Of a DNA stretch of 64,000 nt, positions 11,380-27,729 are shown one piece after another (the stretch's first letter is position 1; every line of letters begins with the position of its first letter). The stretch spans positions 18,762,733-18,826,732 of the forward strand of contig OY978530.1 in NCBI GenBank assembly GCA_963854835.1, read 5' to 3'. The notes below the pieces were generated by a model, which had not been told where the DNA came from, ran no database searches, and worked only from the letters and a program-made list of their open reading frames with translations. Both the position numbers and the translations under genes were made by a program. The stretch comes from Megamerina dolium. Its lineage: Eukaryota > Arthropoda > Insecta > Diptera > Megamerinidae.

Positions 11380-11392
11380 AGTCGATAATAGC
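11380..11392. repeat. Right target-site duplication of the SINE
   Basis: agtcgataatagc, identical to 11005-11017, directly after the T-rich SINE tail. Confidence 0.93.
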
Positions 11393-11446
11393 TCAATATG
11401 CTCACTAACGTCATCTACGAGCAAACAGCGGATTTAAGCTTGTACA

Positions 11447-12955
<1,509 letters not shown>

Positions 12956-12957
<2 letters not shown>

Positions 12958-13150
12958 AGCTCGAATGCCCATCCGAGCCTACAAAACAATCCTTAGCTAA
13001 CCGCCTCAAGGTGGTCATTTCCAGCTGGCACCCACGGGGAGGGTTTGGAAGAGGATTTTTGCCGGCCAACAAATCAATGTATCGGATTAATTTTCTTTTA
13101 TTTTTTTCAGAAAACACTTAGCGAGGTCCAGATCGATAATTTTTAAGAAA
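12956..13150 (-). other. Fragment of LOA LINE 5' UTR
   Basis: On the minus strand this equals the first about 170 bp of the sequence upstream of the LOA element at 40150-40325. It shares the aggctcggatgggcattcg stretch and then stops at the junction. It shows that arm B was copied from DNA next to the LOA insertion. Confidence 0.8.
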
Positions 13151-13179
13151 TTTCGATTTACTGCATTTTGACAGTTTTA

Positions 13180-13445
13180 CATAAGACAAAAAACATAGTT
13201 CGAAAATGAATTTTGTGAAAAAATTCCCGCCATTTTGTGAAAAATCCGTGAAAGTCCGTGAAAGTCACCAATAAGAGTGGACGTGTTTGATAGAGTCGGA
13301 AAAGTGGTTGTTTTCGGTAAAAAAAAAATTTTTAATATTTTGCGAAAAGACGCTAAGAAACTCAAGGAGTTATTTCGGTGATTTTTTTTTTAGAAAAAAA
13401 AAAAAATAAAATAATAATATCGTTTACAAACATTTTGTTTATAAT
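13180..13445 (+). other. Probable 5' UTR of the Jockey LINE
   Basis: Non-coding A-rich leader with a repeated cgtgaaagt motif upstream of the ORF1 ATG at 13446. Jockey-clade elements carry internal promoters in such leaders, but none could be mapped here. The exact 5' end is uncertain. Confidence 0.5.
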
Positions 13446-14735
13446 ATGAGTGTTCAGCGCTCTCCTCTCCGGCAACGGCAATCGCCTGTTAATGTGTGTG
13501 TAAACAATAATTTGCAATCACCCGCGCAAACCCCCCCGATAAGTGCATTATAAAAAAAACAGTTGATACACACTGCACAAGTGAAAGTAACAGTGCAAAT
13601 CTTTTGCCTGTACATATTCCTCACTCTAACACTACATCAAAATATGCAACAACAATAAATACAGACAAAAAAAATAATTTGTTCTCTCGTGATATACTAT
13701 CTCCCTCTATACCGTGGAGTGTACAATGCGCTTCTCCTGCTGTAACACCAACAGCTACAACATCAAAGCAAACAAATAACGGCCTTTCTACTGAAGTGCA
13801 TGACCCAGTAGTTAAAGCAACTAGTGCGATGACTAATAAAGAACCAGTTGTTGTTCAAACTGGAATTGATCGCTACATTACTGTAGTAAAGCGAAAAAGA
13901 AGTCCACAAAATTCAAAACAAATGAATTCAACGAAAATTCAAAAGCAGAACACTGCCCCTATTAGTTCGGAAAATAGATACGCTTTGCTTTCAGGTGATA
14001 AAAGTGACGAAAATATTATCTACAAGAAAAATTTCAAACCCCCACCCATTTTCTTAAGAGAACGCAACTCAGATAAGTTGATTTCTAGAATTACAAGTCT
14101 TATAGGACCAAAGAATTTCCACGTTGTTCCTATTCGCAAAGGCCAAATTGAGGAAACGAAAGTGCAAATCTACAGCGAAACTCATTATCTCAAGGTAATT
14201 GCGGAATTTGATGCTGTAAAAAAAGAATTACTACACATATCAGCTAAAAAGTAGTAAGGGATTAATCGTTGTACTCAAAGGCGTCGAACCCAACGTTGAC
14301 ATTAACGAAATCAAACTTGCCCTTCAGGAAGAAGGGTTTCAAGCCAAAACAGTATTCAACATTCTCAACAAGAGCAATATACCTCAACCGTTATATCGCA
14401 TTGAGCTTCAGCCTGAAACAAAACCCCTAAAAAAAGGTGAAGTACACCCCATATATAAAATTCGATATTTATTGCATCGCAAAATCACAATCGAAGAACC
14501 CCATAAGAGAACTGGAACTCCTCAGTGCAGTAACTGCCAAGAATATGGACATACTAAGACATATTGTACCCTGCCAGCTGTTTGTGTAATTTGTGGAGAT
14601 CTCCATAAATCAAACATATGCCCAAAATCTAAAGGCGATGCTAGCATGAAAAAATGCAGCAATTGTGGAGGTAATCACACCGCAAATTATAGTGGTTGCC
14701 CAGTATATACAACCCTAAAGCTAAATTTCTCCGCT
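13446..14735 (+). pseudogene. Jockey LINE ORF1 (Gag-like nucleic-acid-binding protein)
   Basis: Starts ATG at 13446 (SVQRSPLRQRQSPVN). The frame breaks at an A8 run near 13552; arm B' has A9, also out of frame. A Ser/Thr-rich linker follows (13604-13900). Next is the conserved region before the zinc knuckles, whose frame is lost at an A7 run near 14220 (A6 and in frame in B'). Then come three CCHC zinc knuckles: CSNCQEYGHTKTYC, CVICGDLHKSNIC and CSNCGGNHTANYSGC (14520-14700). The protein would bind element RNA. It is then fused without a stop to endonuclease sequence at about 14735-14760, evidence of an internal deletion removing the end of ORF1 and the start of ORF2. Confidence 0.85.
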
Positions 14736-16988
14736 AGCAATCAAACTCTTGGTAGCAAATTCTTGGTTGCTGGCGATTTCAACGCCAAACACACTCACTG
14801 GGGCTCCCGCTTAATAACTCCAAAAGGCAGAAGACTATGTTCAATCATCACTAACCACGGCTACGATGTTATTTCAAATGGTCAACCGACATATTGGACG
14901 ACGGACAAGAGGAAAATACCCGATCTCATAGACTTTGGAGTCACCAAAAGTTTGCAGATGGAAAATATATCCACAGAGTGTAATTATGATCTATCATCTG
15001 ACCACTCACCCACGTTAATATCTATAAAATCACCAAGCCCCCAAGGCAATTGCGTTAGAAAGAAAATAGACTGGTTAAAATTCAAGAAATATATAAATTC
15101 CCATCTTCCTCTGAGTACTGTATTAAGAAATGGACACGATGTAGACTCAGCACTCGAAAAATTCAACCAGCTGCTCTCATTAGCTCTCAGCTCAGCCACC
15201 TGCACAAAGGTATGCAAGCAATCAAACTATAGCCCATACACACCAGCCGATATTGAATTGCTAGTACGACAGAAAAGAAGACTCCGAAGACAATGGCAAG
15301 AATTCAGATCACCGAATCTGAAAACACAGCTACAGCACTGCACTCGAAAGTTAAAGCAAGCCTTAAAAAATAAAAACAACAAAGAGTTAGAAGAGCACAT
15401 AGCCGAATTAACACCTGGTGAAGCGTCAGACTACTCTTTGTGGAAATCAGCAAAAAACTCAAATCGGCCAATTCTCACTGATTCCCCCATCCATTTGAGT
15501 GACGGTAATTGGGCTAGAAGCAACTGTGAGAAGGGTTTGGCTTTTGCAAACCACCTAAAAAGTGTTTTTACACCCAATCCACCCTCTTTACAGTCCTCAT
15601 TACCAAAATTAACTTCTCAACCTTGCTCAATAACTCAATTTAAAAAAAAAGGACATATTCAAAGCAATTTATAAAGATTTAAACCCAAAAAAATCACCTG
15701 GTCCAGATAAAATTACCGGTAAAATGATAAAAGAGCTACCTCCGGCTTCAGTAATTCATCTGATGCACATTTTCAATGCTATCCTTCGTATTAAACACTA
15801 TCCCAAATGCTGGAAAACTTCAAAAATTATTATGATAGCAAAACCAGGAAAAGACCCTACAAAAGTTGCATCGTACAGACCTATCAGCCTCCTGCCTCTA
15901 CTCTCTAAAGTATTCGAAAAGCAACTTGTCATGAATATAACTCCATTTAGTAATCTCAACCAACTGATTCCTCAACATCAGTTTGGATTTAGAAAACAGC
16001 ACGGCACAATAGAACAAGCCCACCGCATTGTAACTCTGATAAGGAACACTTTTGAAGAAAAAAAGTATTGCTCAGCTGTCCTTCTTGATATCACTCAAGC
16101 TTTCGATAAATTATGGCACGATGGCCTTATTTACAAACTCAAACTATTACTGCCTGCAAATGTCTCCTCATTGCTTAGTAGCTACCTCACGAAAAGACAA
16201 TTTCTCGTACATCACAAGGATTACACAACAAATCCATTGGATATTCACGCTGGCGTTCCTCAAGGAAGCGTTTTGGGCCCCTTACTGTATCTCTTATACA
16301 CTACAGATATGCCCAGCAATAACTATACATTTATATCGACCTTTGCAGATGATACGGCAATATTGTGCTCTCGCTCTAACCCCATAGAAGCTACTAAACT
16401 CCTGCAGACTCATGTCGATTCTCTCGAAATCTGGCTAGCAAAATGGCGTATAAAAGAGCGTACATGTAACCTTCACGCTAAGGCCAGATACATGTCCCCC
16501 ACTTAAAATTAATGGCCAATCAGTTCCACAATGTTCCTCAACAAAGTACTTGGGTATTCACCTCGACAGAAATCTGACCTGGAAAAATCACATAGAGGCA
16601 AAGAAAACTCAGATCAAGCTTAAAATTAATCAGTTATGGTGGCTGTTACACAAAAGATCAAAGTTGAATCTCGAATACAAAGTGCTATTATATAAAGCAA
16701 TCCTGAAGCCAATCTGGACTTATGGTATTCAGTTTTGGGGCACCGCATCTCCCTCAAATATCGAAAAATTGCAGCGAATACAATCCAAGTGTCTGCGAAT
16801 TATTGTAAACGCGCCTTGGTATATGAGGAACGTTAACATCCATCGAGATTTAAATGTACCCACAATTTCTGAGGAAGTTGCAATGTCTTGCAGAAGCTAC
16901 TTTCAAAAATTACACAGTCATCCGAATTCCCTTGCTAGGCAATTGTTGCTGAGAACGGGGCATCGTCGATTAAAAGAAAAGACACACG
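14736..16988 (+). pseudogene. Jockey LINE ORF2: endonuclease C-half, RT, no 3' end
   Basis: The frame 14472-15674 enters the AP-type endonuclease at LVAGDFNAKHTHWGSR, a catalytic-loop motif, and continues to SSDHSPTLISI. A frame change at the A-run near 15650 is followed by RT frames with SYRPISLLPLLSKVFE, FGFRKQHGTIEQAHR, a palm DITQAFDKLWHDG, GVPQGSVLGPLLYLLY and an intact FADDTAIL box (about 16342). Another frame change near 16450-16550 precedes KYLGIHLDRNLTWK-type sequence. The element stops at gacacac (16988) and lacks the 3' end seen at 6587-6739, where it abuts a transposase remnant. This RT is less damaged than the nested copies in A/A'. Confidence 0.88.
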
Positions 16989-18180
16989 GTTTCAAAAGTA
17001 AATGTAAATGTGAAATACTACATCATTTAAATAACCGCCACGAGAATTGTTGCAAGCATCGATTCTTTTGAGGTAATTTTCGACCACTGTTTGACACATA
17101 TTGGGCGGTATCTCAGCCATAACGTGACGAATGTTGGTTTTTAGGTGCTCAAGAGTTAAAGATTTATCTGCATAAATACGGTCTTTCGCGTAGCCCCACA
17201 AAAAAAAGTCAAGCGGTGTCAAATCGCATGATCTTGGTGGCCACCTGATATCGCCACGAAATTACGCGGCCAGAAAATTTCTCTTGCAATAAAGCCATAT
17301 TCGCTCGAGTTGTGTAGCATGTGGCACCGTCTTGTTGAAACCACATATTCTCTAAGTCGTATTCTTCAATAGCAGCCAAAAAAAGTCGGTTATCATACGA
17401 CCATAACGCTCCGAATTGACGGTAACAGTCGTTCCTTCGTCGTTTTCGAAGAAGTAAGGTCCAATCACACCTCCGGACCAAAGAGCGCACCAAGCAGTGA
17501 CTTTTTGTGGATGTAGTGGCCTCTCTTCAATTACTTGGGGATTCTCAGAACCCCAAATACGACAATTTTGTTTGTTAACATACCCACCGAGTGAGAAATG
17601 TGCTTCGTCGCTGAAGAAAATTTTGTTCGAAAAATCGCCGTCCACTGCCTGTTGTTCAAGCACCCATTCGACGTATCTACGACGTTGTGAATGGTCAGCT
17701 GGCTTCAGTTGTTGTGTGAGCTGGATTTTATATGGATGTAGGTGTAGATCCAAATGCAAAATACGCCATAATGTGCCGTAAGACAGTCCTAATTCCTGAG
17801 AACGCCGAGGAATCGACACATTCGGGTCTTCGGCAACACTTTCACTTACAGCAGCGATATTTTCGGTGGTACGAGCGAAACGATGATGCACAGGCCTTAA
17901 AATATCTGTAACCGATCCAGTCTCTTCATATTTCTTCACAATTTTGCCAATTGCTTGCGTAGTTGGACGATTATGTAAACCATAATCTCCTCTTAAAGCA
18001 CGATATGTAGCTGTGGCAGAATCACAATTTTTGTAGTAGGTTTTTACAATTTTAATGCGTTGTGCGATAGTTAAGCGATCGATTTTCAGACTTTAAACTG
18101 AAAAAGAAAGAAATTGTTTTAACAACTCAGTTTGACAGATGTCGAATTCTAGCCCTATACTTTTGAAATCGCGAAATGGA
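16989..18180 (-). pseudogene. Tc1/mariner-superfamily transposase with about DD36D spacing
   Basis: On the minus strand: an N-terminal helix-turn-helix (DRLTIAQRIKIVKTYY, without a clear ATG near 18095), then ENIAAVSESVAEDPNVSI, then LGLSYGTLWRILH. The catalytic segments are FFSDEAHFSLGG (first D), WFQQDGATCYTT (second D) and MTPLDFFLWGYAKDRIYADK (last segment). Frameshifts occur near 17410 (5 bp, ggagc, different from B') and near 17215. The ends share tttcaaaagta (16991 region and near 18162), likely remnants of terminal inverted repeats. Remnants of the same or a close family lie at 50341-50830 and 62330-63510. Confidence 0.85.
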
Positions 18181-18299
18181 TACCCTTTATGTATGAGTTA
18201 AATTAAATTCATTATAATTTTTTAATTCAATATAATTTATATATAATTTAATATAGTTTAACAGTAATATATTTTGGTAATTATACACTATAAAAATTT

Positions 18300-18765
18300 G
18301 TTTAAACTAAATAAATTAGATTCTTATGTGATTTTTTGTATATTGTGTATTTTTTATATTTTAGGGGCACACCTAATTTGATTTGCAAATATCGCAAATA
18401 ATGATTGGTGCACATGCTAAAGTTAATTATCGATACAGATATCAAGTAATTAGAATATATGATAATCAGAACAATCCAATAAAAAAGAAAAAGGACAAGC
18501 TCGATAATGATAAAGGAAGATTCTAGAGTGTTGCCACATATTATAATTAGTGATAGTGTGCACATTGATAAGACGATAGAATGTTAAAGTAGCATGGACA
18601 TTAAAGGGAAATTATAAATAGAAGTAGTGATTAAATAAATTCTTGCTGTACGTAGTTAGTACAATATAAATGTTGGAATTATTATTGACAGAATCCAGAA
18701 TCGAACAGAGGTGATTTCATTTAGAATTAAACGTTCAGAAAATAAAAATATAACAATATCATATT
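18300..18765. repeat. LTR-like dispersed repeat
   Basis: Homologous sequence is present at 34515-34980 (arm B'), 46960-47380 and, in part, 51375-51590. A shared hallmark is ttattattgacagaatcc, preceded by tgttg on one strand. The 51.4-kb copy sits next to a gypsy pol remnant on the matching strand, so an LTR is plausible, but TG...CA ends and duplications were not verified. Confidence 0.5.
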
Positions 18766-18943
18766 TCTTACTAAACCGTAATAGATCAAAGCATGTGTTT
18801 TTTTTTTTGAAATATTATTGTTAATTCAAAGTATAACTTAGAAAATCCAATAAAGTATAATGTAAAAGGAAAAACAAATAAGCTTTTTGTTAACTTTTAA
18901 ATGTGTGAGGTCTTCACCAACAGCTGGTTGTATATATAAGGTA

Positions 18944-19105
18944 CGACTCGAACCATATCTCAGCGCCATCATATGTGAGCACATGCGTTTTGAAGCTTCA
19001 ACCTTCCTCTACTAGCTGTCAAAATTTCATGGCATTTGGTTGACAGTTAATGTTTATTGACATTCATTTTACAAAACATGTGTTCATTTGATGTTGAAAT
19101 TTTAA
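18944..19105. repeat. 5' terminal fragment of a mariner element
   Basis: About 160 bp starting actcgaaccatatctcagc matches the 5' end and leader of the mariner at 50850-51389. No coding sequence is included. The rest of 18766-19304 shows nothing I can assign. Confidence 0.65.
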
Positions 19106-19304
19106 CATGAAATTTAACACACAGCACATACATACTACTTATATTTCCATACATGTACTCGTATGTATGAAAAATAAGGTTTAATATTGTTGCTTATTCA
19201 ATGTTGTTTATTATATCCTGCTACATCCCGCTCAAAGTATATCAGAAATTGTCGAAACGATAATATTGTTGGTTTCTTTATTTTATTTTTTTCCTACCAA
19301 CGGC

Positions 19305-20973
<1,669 letters not shown>

Positions 20974-21027
20974 TGTACAAGCTTAAATCCGCTGTTTGCT
21001 CGTAGATGACGTTAGTGAGCATATTGA

Positions 21028-21040
21028 GCTATTATCGACT
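21028..21040. other. Unoccupied SINE target site
   Basis: gctattatcgact occurs once here and is the reverse complement of the 13-bp duplication that brackets the SINE in arm A. Flanking sequence is otherwise collinear, so this is the pre-insertion state. Confidence 0.92.
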
Positions 21041-21123
21041 GTGCTTCCTTTTTTTTATGAGTTCGACATCAGTTTACATCAATTAGTAAACATCATCAGT
21101 GATATATTTTTCCTCGTATAATC

Positions 21124-21971
21124 ATGTCTAGTTTCGTGCCAGAAAAAGAGCATATGCGGGAAGCTCTACTTTTTTGCTTCAATTTGAAGAAATCTGCTGC
21201 TGAGTCGCATCGAATGCTTGTGGAGACAGTGCGCTATCGGAAGCCACTTGCATAGACTGGTTTCGTTGGTTCTAAGAAGACCATTTTAAGTTGAGTGACA
21301 AGAAGCATGAAAATAGACCCAGAAAAGTTGAGGACCATGATTTGCAGGCTCTTTGGATGAGGACGGCACCCAATCGCGAAAAATGCTTGCCAAGCAGCTA
21401 GGCGTTACTCAACAAGCCATTTCCATACGTTTACGAGCCATGGGAAGGTTGAGAAATTTTGAAATTGGGTACCCCATGAATTGAACGAAATTGAACGATA
21501 GGCAGATGGAGCGACGCCAAAACACATGCGAAATCTTGCTTGCTAGACAAAAAAGAAAGTCGTTACTGCATCTTGTGGTGACTTGCGATGAAAAGTGGAT
21601 ATACTGTGAGAATCCTAAACTTAAAAAATAGTGGGTCGATCCCAGCCAACCAGCAACTTCTTCTCCAAGACCAAATCTCTTTGGACGCAAGACTATGCTG
21701 TGCGTTTGGTGGGATCAGCAGGGTGTCATCTACTACGAGCTGTTGAAACCTGGTGAAACTGTCAATGCTTACCGCTACCACCAACAACTATAGAAATTGC
21801 GCCGTACTTTGGGTGAAAAAAGGTCTGGTTATGAACAAAGACATGAGAAGCTGATTGGAAGTTATTTACCGATTTTTTGCAACCGAACAAAATTAACTTA
21901 CTTCTATGGCCATTACAACCGAAAATCGATTTAGGTAACCTCGACAAAATTAAACTAAATCTAAATCTCAA
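21124..21971 (+). pseudogene. Mariner transposase, frameshifted (A' copy)
   Basis: Counterpart of 10074-10921 and the easier one to read. ATG at 21124; the first 33 codons are clean mariner N-terminus, then an early TAG (around 21253) and frameshifts follow. Segments near 21575-21620 give VVTCDEKWIYCENPK with the first catalytic Asp, and 21690-21760 give CVWWDQQGVIYYELL. Later catalytic positions are lost. It shares the damage of the A copy, so it was already dead when duplicated. Confidence 0.8.
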
Positions 21972-22489
21972 AAAAACTTCACGGAGCTGATTTCGAAAAA
22001 CAAATCAAAATTCTATTCTATTCTGCAAATTGCATAAAAAGAACTATGTACCTCCTTTAAAAATTCATTGATTTGTAAAATCTAGATATATTTAAATATT
22101 ATATCCCTTAATAGTAAAAGTCCGGTTAAATGAAAGCGATGACTAAGATTAAATTACGGAATTACGGAAGGGTAACGTTATTTTTGATCTTTTAAAGGTA
22201 ATTATCGTCGATTCGATGAAGTCTATTTTAAAAATGTAATTACAAAAAGAAATACGTTGAAAGAAATCATTAATTTCATTTATTTAATTTCTTGGCTTGC
22301 AAGGAACTCAAATTTTTCATTTCCTTTAACAAAATTCGGCAAAGTTGACTTTTATTGAGGAAAAATGTACATCAGTTCACTCATAAATTTAAATTTGTAT
22401 ACATTTAAATATTTAAATTTAAATTTAAAAAAATTAAAATAAACTCAAAGCAAGAAACAAAATAAAATAGTAAGCTCCTTATCGTAACA
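21972..22489. other. AT-rich stretch, nothing recognised (A' copy)
   Basis: Counterpart of 9556-10073; A/T-rich with aaattt runs and no supportable gene. Confidence 0.5.
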
Positions 22490-24099
<1,610 letters not shown>

Positions 24100-24107
24100 G
24101 TGTGTTA

Positions 24108-24612
24108 GTCATTACTTAATTAATACAACCCTTCTTCCTCTCTACCATTCTTTACTCTGTACTTTAAGCTTCTTTATATCTTTCAATTATCTTGTGTATA
24201 ACAAAACATATAGCCGCGTAAGCGAAGACACGTGTTTTCTTCTGGATCATCTTACAAGGGTTATGGGAACAGTATCATTGTTTGTAAATTTATGAAAAGT
24301 TTGCCTTTTGATATATTGTTTAAAATAAATATAAATATAGAAAATTACACAGCGAAAATTGTTCATCTTGGTGTGTCCAGGTCACCGCAGATTACTGGTA
24401 TGTGGTACGTGTCCAGTGACTCCAGTTGCAGAAAAGGAGGGTCCTTTTCATAGAAACTTACAGTAAGGCATTGGCCCTAATAACATTAAATGTAAAAACA
24501 GGAGAGCTGCTGCATATAAAAGCTTGTGTCACGTCTAATCAGGATGGGAAAAGCTAAATAGAATTACAAAGCCAGAGGTCCGACAAGAAAGGTTTGTCTT
24601 TTCAGAAAGTTG
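24108..24612 (+). other. Copia 5' leader and probable LTR remnant (A' copy)
   Basis: Counterpart of 7481-7985, upstream of gag on the plus strand. No coding frame recognised; ends of an LTR not fixed. Confidence 0.4.
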
Positions 24613-25342
24613 GTACGTTTTCGATTTCGACAGAGTGATAAGTTTGGGATGCTGATAAACCAATTCTGTTCCATCGTTAAAAGTCTTCGAGAAGTGGATG
24701 TCATAATACCAGAGGACTTAATTTCCATTTTGTTGTTATGTTTATTGCCAGAGGAAATTGATAACCATTGAAGCTTACGACGAGCTTCCGTTGTTATATA
24801 ACCTGAAACGGAAGCTGCCAGAGGAAGAGCATCTGCGTTCAGCGAATTATCCCGATAAGCATGGAATTAATGCCGATCCAGAACGTATAATGGCGGTTAA
24901 CTTTGCAATAAATAAAATGAGCGGAAAAAATAGAGATTATGATACACGCAAAAATGTCAATTGTTATACGTGTGGAATGCGTGGGCATATAAGCTCACAA
25001 TGTAAAAACAACAATAGAAACAAAAAGGAAGAGTGCGGCGCGATTCTGAGTGTTTTTGGATCGCGAAATAAACAGAGAAATCAATTCATATTAGACAGTG
25101 GCGCATCGAGCCATATGTGTTACGAAAAGTTTTTCTTTATGAAATTAAAAGAATGTGACGAAGAAGTGATGCTGGCATCGAAATAGTAAAAGTGCATACT
25201 ATTGGTAATGTAGCTTTAAAATCAGATTACGCTAACATTACTCTAATGGATGTATTTTACGTTTTACATCTGCACTCCAATTTTTTGTCTGTTGCAAAAA
25301 TTGATGAGAGTGACCTTAAAGTAGTTTTTCAACATAAAAGTG
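24613..25342 (+). pseudogene. Copia gag-protease region (A' copy)
   Basis: Frames with ISILLLCLLPEE (about 24710-24755), then 24758-25186 with zinc knuckle CYTCGMRGHISSQC and protease ILDSGASSHMC, then 25192-25342 with DVFYVLHLHSNFLSV. The translated protein is the same as in arm A over 142 residues. The reading is cut at 25343 by the nested LINE. Confidence 0.85.
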
Positions 25343-25353
25343 CTTTTATAACT

Positions 25354-27718
25354 TTTTTTTTTTTTTTTTTCAAGCTTTATTTATTGGATCTTTCTAAAAT
25401 TACTTAGAAACTAACAATAAGTAATCAAATCTTACAAACTAACTAAAATTATGTGATATTCCCAACATTCCATCACAATTTGTTGAGTCGCGAGGTATAG
25501 CAATTTCACAGCATATTCAGTGTGTCTTTTCTTTTTAATCGACGATGCCCCGTGCTCAGCAACAATTGCCTAGCAAGGGGATTCGGATGATTGTGTAATT
25601 TTTGAATGTAGCTTCTGCAAGTCATTGCAACTTCCTCAGAAATTGTGGGTACATTTAAATCTCGATGGATGGTAACGTTCCACATATACCAAGGCGCGTT
25701 TACAATAATTCGTAGACACTTGGATTGTATTCGCTGCAATTTTTCTACATTTGAGGGAGATGCGGTGCCCCAAAACTGAATACCATAAGTCCAAATTGGC
25801 TTCAGGATAGCTTTATATAACAGCACTTTGTATTCAAGATTCAACTTTGATCTTTTGTGTAACAGCCACCATAACTGATTCATTTTAAGCTTGATCTGAG
25901 TTTTCTTTGCCTCTATGTGATTTTTCCAGGTCAGAATTCTGTCGAGGTGAATACCCAAGTACTTTGTTGAGGAACATTGTGGAACTGATTGACCATTAAT
26001 ATTAAGTGGGGGACATGTATCTAGCCTTATCGTGAAGGTTACATGTACGCTCTTTGATTCATTGGCTTTTATACGCCATTTTGCTAGCCAAATTTTGAGA
26101 GAATCGACATGAGTCTGCAGGAGTTTAGTAGCTTCTATGGGGTTAGAGCGAGAGCACAATATTGCCGTATCATTAGCAAAGGTCGATATGAATGTAATTG
26201 TTGGGCATATCTGAAGTGTATAAGAGATACCCAAAACGCTTCCTTGAGGAACGCCAGCGTGAATATCCAATGGATTTGTTGTGTAATCCTTGTGATGTAC
26301 CAGAAATTGTCTTTTCGTGAGGTAGCTACTAAGCAATGAGGAGACATTTGCAGGCAGTAATAGTTTGAGTTTGTAAATAAGGCCATCGTGCCATACTTTA
26401 TCGAAAGCTTGAGTGATATCAAGAAAGACAGCTGAGCAATACTTTTTTTCTTCAAAAGTGTTCCTTATCAGAGTTACAATGCGGTGGACTTGTTCTATTG
26501 TGCCGTGCTGTTTTCTAAATACAAACTGATGTTGAGGAATCAGTTGGTTGAGATTAATAAATGGAGTTATATTCATGACAAGTAGCTTTTCGAATACTTT
26601 AGAGAGTAGAGGCAGGAGGCTGATAGGTCTGTACGATGCAACTTTTGTAGGGTCTTTTCCTGGTTTTGCTATCATAGTAATTTTTGAAGTTTTCCAGCAT
26701 TTGGGATAGTGTTTAATACGAAGGATAGCATTGAAAATGTGCATCAGATGAATTACTGAAGCCGGAGGTAGCTCTTTTTATCATTTTACCGGTAATTTTA
26801 TCTGGACTAGTGATTTTTTTGGGTTTAAATCTTTATAAATTGCTTTGAATATGTCCTTTTTTTTAAATTGAGTTATTGAGCAAGGTTGAGAAGTTAATTT
26901 TGGTAATGAGGACTGTAAAGAGGGTGGATTGGGTGTAAACACACTTTTTAGGTGGTTTGCAAAAGCCAAACCCTTCTCACAGTTGCTTCTAGCCCAATTA
27001 CCGTCACTCAAACGGATGGGGGAATCAGTGAGAATTGGCCGATTTGAGTTTTTTGCTGATTTCCACAAAGAGTAGTCTGACGCTTCACCATGTGTTAATT
27101 CGGCTATGTGCTCTTCTAACTCTTTGTTGTTTTTATTTTTTAAGGCTTGCTTTAACTTTCGAATGCAGTGCTGAAGCTGTGTTTTCAGATTCGGTGATCT
27201 GAATTCTTGCCATTGTCTTCGGAGTCTTCTTTTCTGTCTTACTAGCAATTCAATGTCGGCTGGTGTGTATGGGCTATAGTTTGATTGCTTGCATACCTTT
27301 GTGCAGGTGGCTGAGCTGAGAGCTAATGAGAGCAGCTGGTTGAATTTTTCGAGTGCTGAGTCTACATCGTGTCCATTTCTTAATACAGTACTCAGAGGAA
27401 GATGGGAATTTATATATTTCTTGAATTTTAACCAGTCTATTTTCTTTCTAACGCAATTGCCTTGGGGGCTTGGTGATTTTATAGATATCACCGTGGGTGA
27501 GTGGTCAGATGATAGATCATAATTACACTCTGTGGATATATTTCTTGAATTTTAACCAGTCTATTTTCTTTCTAACGCAATTGCCTTGGGGGCTTGGTGA
27601 TTTTATAGATATTACCGTGGGTGAGTGGTCAGATGATAGATCATAATTACACTCTGTGGATATATTTTCCATCTGCAAACCTTTGGTGACTCCAAAGTCT
27701 ATAAGATCGGGTATTTTC
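25354..27718 (-). pseudogene. Nested 5'-truncated Jockey LINE (A' copy)
   Basis: Reverse-complement copy of 4374-6739 with the same flanking duplication (cttttataact at 25343-25353 and 27719-27729), poly(A) tract, FAND catalytic change and 124-bp internal repeat. It differs by a substitution plus 1-bp deletion near 26810 (tcacctggtccag versus tcactagtccag), which shifts frame after KKS, and by an I-for-N change at LDRIL. Confidence 0.9.
27414..27661 (-). repeat. 124-bp tandem duplication in nested LINE (A' copy)
   Basis: Same duplication as 4431-4678, present in both arms. Confidence 0.9.
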
Positions 27719-27729
27719 CTTTTATAACT

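Noticed and set aside
18302..18565. 87-codon hydrophobic frame as a small membrane protein (also at 34715-34978)
   Set aside because: AT-rich, no recognisable motifs, and it sits in an LTR-like dispersed repeat; the related copy at 47136-47333 does not preserve the protein.
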